The position numbers and the translations under genes are program-made. Positions 37,622 to 46,200 of a stretch of DNA of 64,000 bases are shown here, piece by piece; position 1 is the stretch's first letter; every line of letters starts with the position of its first letter. Location of the stretch: positions 186,001-250,000 of the forward strand of contig CAVYCE010000003.1 in assembly GCA_963766995.1 (NCBI GenBank). The letters run 5' to 3'. The DNA is from Bog-473 sp963766995. Its GTDB lineage: Bacteria > Actinomycetota > Acidimicrobiia > Acidimicrobiales > RAAP-2. Below the pieces are notes generated by a model that saw nothing but the letters and a program-made list of their open reading frames with translations, was not told where the DNA came from and did not search any database.

Positions 37622-40420
37622 GTGCATCGATTCGGAGTAGTTGTCGTTGGCGTCTTCTCGGCATTTCTCGTAGCCGCGCTCGCGCTGCCTGCTGAAGCTT
37701 CAGATTTGCAGACACGTTCGGCCTCGGTTGAAGCGACAACGACGCAGTCCAATTGCCTCGACGGAGTGCAGACGAAGGATGGTGCTGTCATCGGTCAAGA
37801 CTTCGAGGATGCAGTGTGCACCGAAGTTCTGAGTGACCTGGACGGTGAAGGAACACTCCTTGATCTGCCCGTCATCACGCCGACTTCACTCCCCGCAACA
37901 GACCCACTGAGAATCATCTTTGACGGAAAAGCAAACGGCGGAAATCTCGCGCAAACATTCATTTTTACATCCGTCGCTAACCCGCTCAACCCAAATAACA
38001 CTCTTGTCAGCGAGCCCTGCGAGATCGTTCTCTATCCGATTGCGTACCAAGGACAAGAGATGTCAGGAGCAGTCTCGGATACGTTGCACTCTATTCTCTC
38101 GCACGAAATAATTCACTGCTACCAGCACGTGGTGTTCTCCAACGATGCCAATGAAGCATCAGTCCCGGATTTCATCATAGAAGGAACAGCGCAATACCTC
38201 GGCAATCTCTACGCCGACTACCCAATACCGGCTACAGCAGACGTCTGGCGTAAGGGTTGGCTCCATGACACAGACATAGATCTCGTACAACGGTCCTACG
38301 ATGCCGTCGGATGGTATTCGCTGGTGGCCGACGTCAATGGCGACTTGTGGGACAAAATGGTTCCGGCTTGGCAGGCCTACGAAACCGGCGGTGCCGCAGC
38401 ATTCATTGCTGCGCTTGGCGGGGATTCGCAAGAGGTTGAGATGGATTGGGGTCCTTCCCTCTTGAACAACCCTGACTGGGGAGACGCATGGACCACCCCC
38501 GGCCTCTTCGTCCCAGCCGATGCCCAGCCAGAAACTCTAAGTGGGACAGTGACCGAGAGCGGAGAATCCAACGGACAGTCGGTAGAACCACTGGCTGCCG
38601 TCATTGACACCGAAACCGAAGTGCCAAATGGAACCCTGACAATCAGTGTCACGGGCGGCTACGCCTCAGTGCACGGAAGCGGCGACGACCAGGATTACCT
38701 GGGCTTCACTGACGAAACTTTTTGCGTGGGCAGTCACGCCTGCAGTACGACGAGTTGTCCCGGTTCGGATGCAAGCGTAACCCTGCCCCTCCTCTCCGCT
38801 CCGTACACGCTGGCGGTGACGGGCGGAGGACTCGGAGCGAAGTACACAATTACAAATACTCCCAATGCCCCACCCCAACTCGAGGCCGATGACAGTTCGT
38901 GCTTCCCAACCCCACCCGGCCCGGACAACGGACCGGGCGGTGGTGGTGGCGGTGGCGACCAAGGGACCAGTGGAGGAGGAGGTGGCGGCGGCGGCAACAA
39001 CGACAGCGCCTTTTCCGAAGGCGATCCCCATCTGCAGACTCTCAACGACAATTCTTATGATTTCCAAGGAGCCGGAGAGTTCACACTGATCCGATCGAAC
39101 AGCGGGGACATGGATATACAGGCTCGCCAAGAGCCTCTTGACAACCACAATCCCTGGGCGGCAGACACCGCTGTTGCCATGCGCGTCGGGAAGACAAGAA
39201 TTGAGGTTGATCCGGGAACGCAGGCTCACATACTGATCAACGGCCACCCCTTCCATGTCACGAAAGAAACCGTCAAGCATCTCCCGGATGCTGGGGAACT
39301 GACGGTTACCACCGCCAACACCGTGTCGGTGCAGTGGCCCGACGGCAGTGTGGCCCAATTCGACGTTGATGGTCGCGGCATCAATGTCACTTTCACGACG
39401 TCACCTGCTGAAGCCGCCCACCTCAAGGGTCTACTGACTGCGCTGACCCACGTGACGCCTTCGGGCAACGTCAAGCTGGAGGGGGGCAACGGCGCCCATT
39501 TCACCCTCAATCTCTCCACCCATGCAGGGTTCAAGACCCTTTACGGCGCATTTGCCAACAGCTGGCGAATCACTCAGCGAGCGTCGCTGTTCACCTACGC
39601 ACGAGGCAAGAACACCAAGACGTACACAAATGCAGCGTTCCCCTCATGGTCGGTAAGCCACCAGTCGGCGCCCTTGTCGACAAGAGAGGCGGCGGTACGC
39701 GCGTGCCTACAGAGCGGCATCACCAATGGAGCCCTCCTGACAGATTGCGAGTTTGACGTTGCGACGACCGGTCAGACGTCGTACGCCCGTGATACCTATC
39801 AGATTCAGACTGGCGTTGCGACGGAAGAGAGGGCAGACATACCGTTTGCAGCGAACGCAATCATCCCGGCCCACAAAGTGCCGCCCCAGGCCAATACGAA
39901 CCTAACAACTTCCACCACGCTTCCTGAATCCACCACGACATCGGCTCCGGCTAACACGACACAATCGATCGCCTTTTACAACAACAACCCATGCGCATTG
40001 ATCACAGCCGACCAAATTGAAAGTGTTCTTGGCCCGCCGCCCGAACAGTCTCCCGAGTCAAGTCCCAACTCCAATGGAACTGGTGGCTGTTCGTACCTGT
40101 CGACATCCAGTCAGCATCAAGGCCTGACGTATCAGTTTGTGAATGGGCCCCTAACTGCGAACTACAAACAGAATGCGATTGGCGGTCCATACGTGAGCGA
40201 ACCATCCCTTGGCACTGGAGCGTTCTGCTCCAAGAATACCGAATCGGGCGGAGCCGGGGTGTACTTCAATGTCGGCACCTACAACGGCACGACCGAGCGA
40301 ATGGTGCTTTCGGTGAACAACAACAAGATTCAGAATGGAACCAACGTTGAGACCCCATCCACAAACTGTGCGGAGGAGACGGCACTCGCAAGCGACGCAC
40401 TGGCTCGTCTATCCGGGTAG
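37622..40420 (+). CDS. secreted multidomain protein: HExxH peptidase-like, vWD-like, DUF3558-like
   Basis: 932 residues from GTG 37622 (GGGGAG upstream); an ATG at 37586 lacks a site. Signal peptide to about residue 26. HEIIH (161-165) plus E187 in DFIIEGTAQYLG gives an HExxH...E zinc-peptidase pattern. A Gly-rich linker (about 438-458) leads to GDPHLQTLNDNSYDFQGAGEFTLI (467 on), the start of a von Willebrand type D domain. The end (PCALITADQIESVLG, paired Cys) resembles DUF3558. Base composition is more A-rich than neighbouring housekeeping genes, suggesting transfer. Substrate unknown. Confidence 0.82.
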   Translation: MHRFGVVVVGVFSAFLVAALALPAEASDLQTRSASVEATTTQSNCLDGVQTKDGAVIGQDFEDAVCTEVLSDLDGEGTLLDLPVITPTSLPATDPLRIIFDGKANGGNLAQTFIFTSVANPLNPNNTLVSEPCEIVLYPIAYQGQEMSGAVSDTLHSILSHEIIHCYQHVVFSNDANEASVPDFIIEGTAQYLGNLYADYPIPATADVWRKGWLHDTDIDLVQRSYDAVGWYSLVADVNGDLWDKMVPAWQAYETGGAAAFIAALGGDSQEVEMDWGPSLLNNPDWGDAWTTPGLFVPADAQPETLSGTVTESGESNGQSVEPLAAVIDTETEVPNGTLTISVTGGYASVHGSGDDQDYLGFTDETFCVGSHACSTTSCPGSDASVTLPLLSAPYTLAVTGGGLGAKYTITNTPNAPPQLEADDSSCFPTPPGPDNGPGGGGGGGDQGTSGGGGGGGGNNDSAFSEGDPHLQTLNDNSYDFQGAGEFTLIRSNSGDMDIQARQEPLDNHNPWAADTAVAMRVGKTRIEVDPGTQAHILINGHPFHVTKETVKHLPDAGELTVTTANTVSVQWPDGSVAQFDVDGRGINVTFTTSPAEAAHLKGLLTALTHVTPSGNVKLEGGNGAHFTLNLSTHAGFKTLYGAFANSWRITQRASLFTYARGKNTKTYTNAAFPSWSVSHQSAPLSTREAAVRACLQSGITNGALLTDCEFDVATTGQTSYARDTYQIQTGVATEERADIPFAANAIIPAHKVPPQANTNLTTSTTLPESTTTSAPANTTQSIAFYNNNPCALITADQIESVLGPPPEQSPESSPNSNGTGGCSYLSTSSQHQGLTYQFVNGPLTANYKQNAIGGPYVSEPSLGTGAFCSKNTESGGAGVYFNVGTYNGTTERMVLSVNNNKIQNGTNVETPSTNCAEETALASDALARLSG

Positions 40421-40549
40421 TTCAGTAAGCGAAGACCGCCCATCGCTTACGCCATTCAACCTGAAAGCGAATGCTTGGCGCAGTGATTCCGTCTGGGGTT
40501 CCCGGAGGCTCTGGGGAGCACTAGGCGTGCTGTTCCTCCGGCTGGGCTC

Positions 40550-41206
40550 CTAGGTCTCCGACTGAAGCAGTTCCTCAATAAGGGTGCATTCGTTCGTCTG
40601 GTCGATGATCATGGCTCCAGCCGCGGCGCGGACTTCCGGAAGCTTGGCGTGCTGCTCCGCGTAGTTGGCCATCTCAATACCACCCTCATGGTGGCGAAGC
40701 ATCAACTGGAGGAACAGCCGGTCGAAGGCGACACCTTTGGAGGACGCGAGCTGCGTGAGTTGCTCACTCGTTGCCATCCCCGGCATCTGACTCGACCCCA
40801 TCGGCGCCATTCCAGTCATCGAGACACCTCGAGCCTTCTGGTCCTTCTGCATCCATGCCATCACGGGATCCGTCGACAGTTGCGGCATGTTCCAGTCGCT
40901 GAGCCAAGTTCGCATCATGCCGATTTCTTGCGACTGCTCGACCAGGATCTCGCGGGCGAGGAGCCGAACGGACGGCGATGTGGCGTTGATTACCGCCTCA
41001 TTGGCCATCAAAACGGCCTGACCGTGATGTATCGACATGGCTTGAGCAAATCCGACGTCGACCGCGCTGGGTTTGGACGACGATGACAACAAAGTCAACG
41101 GATGGCTCACGATCGTGAATCCAACTGCCGTGGTGCCCACGCCGATCAGCATGGCCACAGCAAGTGCCAGCGTTATCTTCCATTTCGAGAACGGCGTCCG
41201 TTCCAC
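40550..41206 (-). CDS. DUF305 membrane protein
   Basis: 218 residues from GTG 41206, three bases after the LVIVD gene stop; the longer frame overlaps that gene. One N-terminal membrane segment (ITLALAVAMLIGVGTTAVGF), then two DUF305 elements, FAQAMSIHHGQAVLMANEA and FLQLMLRHHEGGIEMANYAE, each with the paired His and Met of this ferritin-like fold. A Met-rich loop (MTGMAPMGSSQMPGM) sits between them and could bind copper or silver; this is inference. Confidence 0.87.
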   Translation of the reverse strand: MERTPFSKWKITLALAVAMLIGVGTTAVGFTIVSHPLTLLSSSSKPSAVDVGFAQAMSIHHGQAVLMANEAVINATSPSVRLLAREILVEQSQEIGMMRTWLSDWNMPQLSTDPVMAWMQKDQKARGVSMTGMAPMGSSQMPGMATSEQLTQLASSKGVAFDRLFLQLMLRHHEGGIEMANYAEQHAKLPEVRAAAGAMIIDQTNECTLIEELLQSET

Positions 41207-41208
41207 GC

Positions 41209-42693
41209 TCAACCTTGCGTGTCGGCGGGAAGTTGGTAGTGCAAGACCATGAAACCATTGTCCTGGCACGTGACCCACAATTGGTCGTTCGGCTCGAAGG
41301 CCGGTGGGGAGGTGCACCAATCCGCCGACATGCTCGGATGAACGGTACCCAGCAGCATCTCGGCGGTGGGGATGCCACCAGACAGCACGCCCGGTGCCTC
41401 GTATGTCTCCGCGTGGGGCGAGTTGATGAGCTTGCTTGCCTTGCCGACTTGGGCCGGCGGATTGAAGTAGGCGACCTCTCTCGGCTCGAGCGGATTGCTG
41501 ATGTCAGTGAGGCGAATGCCCGACTCGAAGTAGCCGCAAGCGAGCAGGCTGGGATCGACCGGTCGGTTGATGCTGCAGTAGTGCGCGTCATAACCAAACG
41601 CGCCGTCGCCTCCGATATCTCGTTGTCGTATCACCGTGTTGACTGGTCGGTCGATCGCCAGCCGATATTCACGCACCACAATGGGGTGGGCCAAATTGTC
41701 GACGTTGAGTAGCCGCACTCCGCCCCCGAAGGCTTCGTCGACGGCGTACAGATAGTGGTGACCGTTCGAAATGAATGGAATGGTCATCTGTGAAAACAAT
41801 CCGTCGCTCCACGTCACTGCACCGATTTGGCGGATCTGAGGATCGGGCACATGGTCCTGAATCTGGCTGACATCTAGGATCTGGACGCCAGCACTGGGAA
41901 TCGTCTGAACGCCGTACATGACGCGGCCGTCCGGACTTAGAGAAGCGCCGTGGTTTCCCAGACCGATCTGGTTGGCATACACAACTTTTGGCGCCCGGGG
42001 ATTGCTCACGTCAATCGCTGTGAGCTCGCCGAAGCCGCTCATCGAATAGTAGGTGTCACCATCGGGTGAGAACACCGCTTCGTGCCCGAGTACGGCAGTC
42101 GGCACGGTCAAGGTGTCGTCGAGCGCGTTCATCAGCACCGGATGGGCGCAGTTCTCCGCGATGTTGTAGATGTCGAATGTCAGCGCTCCAATGCCCGCCG
42201 GATCGGGTACGCCCGTTGCGGCCAGGAGACCCCGAGTCGGGTCAACCTTGAGGGACTCCCAGGTGCCAAGCAACATGGCCGTGGAACGCAACACAGCGGT
42301 CAATCGGGGCTTCGCCGGGTTGCTGACGTCGAGCACCGCTACACCCCCGCCGCCGCCCAGGGCGGCTGCGAAGTAACTCCCGATGTACTCACAATTCTTG
42401 TACGTCGCGCTGACCCACCCAGCGCCGTCACCTTGGTACTTTCCAACCAACGTCATATTGCAGCTGTAACCAAACTGCGACCGGCCCGACAAGCGATCCG
42501 CTTCGGGCACCTCGCCCTGGACGCCGTCCTCAGGATAGGAACCCGGGCCGCACGTGGCTGGCGCTACGTAGCCGGGTGGCTCCTGGCTTGCCGCACCGCT
42601 CGCACCCAAGTCACCGAACGGTCCGACGGAGACGCTGATGACTCCCAATGCCAACACGGATGCCAGCAATGCTGACGGATATCGTGCTCTCAC
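41209..42693 (-). CDS. secreted LVIVD-repeat beta-propeller protein
   Basis: 494 residues. Signal peptide to about residue 34, then LVIVD-type blades: VAVLDVSNPAKPRL, LTAIDVSNPRAPKVV, VQILDVSQIQDHV, VRLLNVDNLAHPIVV and IRLTDISNPLEPREV. HAETYEAPGVL and several Cys lie in loops. Such propellers act on the surface or bind partners; no active site is seen. Two bases separate its stop from the DUF305 gene, so the two form an operon. Confidence 0.87.
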   Translation of the reverse strand: MRARYPSALLASVLALGVISVSVGPFGDLGASGAASQEPPGYVAPATCGPGSYPEDGVQGEVPEADRLSGRSQFGYSCNMTLVGKYQGDGAGWVSATYKNCEYIGSYFAAALGGGGGVAVLDVSNPAKPRLTAVLRSTAMLLGTWESLKVDPTRGLLAATGVPDPAGIGALTFDIYNIAENCAHPVLMNALDDTLTVPTAVLGHEAVFSPDGDTYYSMSGFGELTAIDVSNPRAPKVVYANQIGLGNHGASLSPDGRVMYGVQTIPSAGVQILDVSQIQDHVPDPQIRQIGAVTWSDGLFSQMTIPFISNGHHYLYAVDEAFGGGVRLLNVDNLAHPIVVREYRLAIDRPVNTVIRQRDIGGDGAFGYDAHYCSINRPVDPSLLACGYFESGIRLTDISNPLEPREVAYFNPPAQVGKASKLINSPHAETYEAPGVLSGGIPTAEMLLGTVHPSMSADWCTSPPAFEPNDQLWVTCQDNGFMVLHYQLPADTQG

Positions 42694-43230
42694 CTGTAGC
42701 CCCCTCGACCGTCAAAGTATGACCGACGAACGCTGAATGACCACTTTGTCCGGCAATGAGTACAGATCGAGGGTCCACAGCACCTCGGACTGCCTTACGA
42801 GTGGGCCGTAGAGAACTTGAACCTCTGACTCCTTGCGCGTCATGCGTATTTTGCTCATTCAGGGTCGTTCATCCCGGACCATCGCAGACCGCTGATCAGG
42901 ACATCTTGTTCACATCAGATCATTGCCGTTCATAGCCGACTGCCGGCGTTGCTTACATCGTTGCTTACACGCCGATTTCTTCTCAAGCCACCGATTGGGC
43001 CCATATGCGGCCCTTCTGGGGACCCGGTCACTACCCTGAACGACTCCCGAGTGAGCGCACTTCGGCGCCTCGCACCAAGGCCCGATCCGAGGCGTCAGTC
43101 AGCCACAAGCAGACCCTTCGTTTCTACAGGTCGGTCACCGAGAGACGAGAAAGCAATTCGCTGGTCATAGGAACGACGATCGGATCCAACGCTGTGCCAT
43201 GGAACACATGGGGCCGTGACGAACCTCGGG
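42694..43230. other. 537-base gap without a gene, containing a tRNA-Val fragment
   Basis: No frame here has coding character. It holds the tRNA remnant at 42802-42845. Promoter for the LVIVD gene should lie in its left part (after 42693). Confidence 0.65.
42802..42845 (-). repeat. 3'-part copy of tRNA-Val (possible att site)
   Basis: 44 bases match 49944-49987 of the intact tRNA-Val gene at 41 positions, from the discriminator base to the anticodon loop, in the same orientation. All three differences are transitions. Similarity ends abruptly at CATGC. It cannot fold as a tRNA because the 5' half is missing. Confidence 0.85.
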
Positions 43231-46200
43231 TTAGAGCAGCGTGGACTTCCCGGGGGCAGTTGAAGCCAGGTAGTCACTGCCCCCGGCGTAAGAAACGACA
43301 TACGTTGGGCTGAGCAAGAGGGCCACAGCCGCCAGGACCGATACGGAGCAAGTGGCGAGCCCGTTGGCATTGGTGGTGGCCGTACAGGTGGCCAAGGAAC
43401 CATCAGCGAAGGTGACGCTCTGCCCAGCAAGTCCTTTCCCTGTGGTTTTCGAGGTCAAAGTGCCCGAGTACGTCACCTTGATCGACAGGATTGAGGAAAG
43501 GACACTGATTGTGCCAGCCACCAAGGTCGTGGAGGCCTTGCCCACTGTGAAGCCCTGTTGGACTTGAGAAGCTGCCGAATAATTGGCGTTCCCCGCTTGA
43601 TTGGCGTCGATGGTGCAGGTCCCGATCCCCGTGAACGTCACCGTTGCACCCAGGACACTGCACACCGAAAGGACAGCAGCACTGAAGGTCACCGGCTTGC
43701 CCGATGCCCCCCCGGTAGCGCTGACGGTGTAGGTGCCACCGAAAGTAGCGTTGGAGGGTACGGCCGACGTGAAGGTGATGTGCTGGGCCGCTGGTGTTGC
43801 CAACGCAAAGATCGTTCCGGTCAGCTGGCTCAGCGTCGGGCTCGATGTGGAATCAAAAGTGACTGCCATGTTGTTCTGACCGGTGCCGCAAGACGCGTCA
43901 GTCGTAAACGTGGGCCCTGGATCACCCATTACTGGTTCCCACGCTCCGTTGCCTCCAGCGCCCCCAGCCGGGTTGTACCAGTACTCGGCCGTGACATCTT
44001 GAGGCACACAGGTATTGACACTCAGCTGCGAGAAAGTCGACCCAGGTGTGGCTTCAACGTCGTAATACGTACCATTTGATCCGTCGGCATTGCTTGGCGT
44101 GAATGTCGGTGTCGGCGTCGATGGTGGTTGGGCGGTGTACTGAGAGACGACGACGGTTCCAGTACCGCCTGAAGCGCTGGCGGTGACACCTGCGTCTGAC
44201 GCCGTGGCCGGAACGCTTGGATTCGAGGTCGACGATGCCGTTGCCGTGGTCGAAGTAGGTGGTCCGCTCACGTGGATCGTAATGGGACCCGTCACCGCAT
44301 CGGGATCGACTCCGTTTGACGCCGTCACCGAGAATGTGAAGGTACCTGACGAGCTGGGTATGCCCGAGAGATCACCCGAGGTGGCATCGAGCACCATCCC
44401 AGTTGGCAATGAACCGCTCGACACCGCGAACATTGGGCTCGGGTCGCCATTCGCCGCAAAGGCATAGGGACCATACGCAGAACCGACTGACGCCGACGAT
44501 GGTGGACTGTCGGCGCTGAAAGTAGGAGCTGATCCGGTTGGGGTCGTTGTGGTACCGGCGACCTTTTCAATCTCATTATTGGACACGTCTGCGACGTAAA
44601 GGTCTCCCGTCATTGAATCAACCGCTACAGCGAGGAGGGTCCCGAGATCCGACGTGGTTGCCGGACCTGGAGTGGGGGCACCGAATTCACCGTCGCCCGC
44701 CACGACGGAGAGCGTTCCATCAGACGTGATCCCTTCGATTACGTCAGTTCCAGCATTTGCCACGTAAACCTCGCCGGAAGTCGGATCTACGGCTACTCCG
44801 AACGGGAAACCGAGAGCCGAGCTGGTAGCAGGACCTGGCGTGGGGGCGCCAGCAGTTCCATTGCCAGCAAAGATCGAGAGGCTGCCGTTGGGTGTGACTT
44901 CTTCGATGACGGAATCGCTCTGGTCGGCGATAAAGAGGTCACCGCTCGATGGATCAACGGCCACGCCGTAAGGGCCAGCGAGATCCGAGCTAGTGGCCGG
45001 GCCTGGCGTCGGGGGACCCGGAGTTCCGGTACCGGCCACGATGGAAAGAGTGCCCGCGGGCGTGACCTGCTCGACATAGAAATTGAGGAAGTCCCCGATG
45101 TAGAGATCACCCGTCGTTGGATCAATGGCCACTCCAGCGGGTGCATTGAGGTCTGAACTGATGGCGGGCCCTGGCGTGGGGGGGCCAGCAGTTCCGGTCC
45201 CGGCCACAACGGAAAGAGTGCCGTCGGGCGTCACTTCTTCGATCACGTTGTTTCCCTGATCTGCGATATAGAGGTCACCGGTAGCTGGATTGACGGTCAA
45301 TCCGAATGGTCCATTGAGGTCTGAGCTGGTGGCCGGGCCTGGTGTCGGGGTGCCAGCAGTTCCCGTACCGGCCACGATGGAGAGCGTGCCGTCGGGTGTG
45401 ACCTTTTCGACTTCGTTGTTGCTCAGATCGGCTATGTAAATGTCTCCGGTAATCGGATCAACCGCCAATCCAGCGGGCGCGCTGAGGTCTGAGCTGGTGG
45501 CCGGACCTGGCGTGGGTGGGCCAGCAGTGCCCGTGCCCGCAAAGATGGAGAGAGTCGCCTCCGAAGCAACCGTAAGGGAAATGATGCCGGTCACTGCGGG
45601 AGGGTCGACACCATTGGCGGCGGTGATTTGGTAGTTGAACGTGCCGGTGGTGGTAGGAGTACCCGACAGGATCCCACTGGTCGGGTCAAGACTGAGCCCG
45701 CTGGGCAGAGAACCAGTTGAGACCACGTAGGTGGGAGAGGGCGAACCTCTCGTGATGAAGGTGTACGGCCCATAGGGGGCACCTACCGCCGCACTTGCCG
45801 GTGGACTTTCGGCCGCGAAAATGGGGTCGGGCGCTTGTGGCGGCGATACTGCCGGAGCAATCCTTTCAATGACTTCGTTGCCCGCGTCCGCAACGTAGAG
45901 ATCACCCGTCACTGCATCAACCGCCACCCCATATGGGGCAGTGAGGTCAGAATCGGTTGCCGGACCGGGAGTAGGAGGACCGTAACTCTCGGTGCCCGCC
46001 ACCACTGACAGCGTGCCGTCAGAAGTGACTTCTTCAATCACGTTTTCGAACCTGTCGGCGATGTAAAGATCGCCCGTGGTCGCATCGACGGCCACCCCAT
46101 CCGGATCGTTCAAATCCGAGTTGGTGGCCGGACCGGAAGTCGGATCGCCAGAACGGCCGTCGCCGGCAACAATGGAGAGTGTCCCGTCCGGTGTTACCTC

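Noticed and set aside
42802..42845. A second tRNA-Val gene
   Set aside because: Only the 3' part is present; the acceptor and D-arm 5' strand are missing and the sequence diverges after CATGC.
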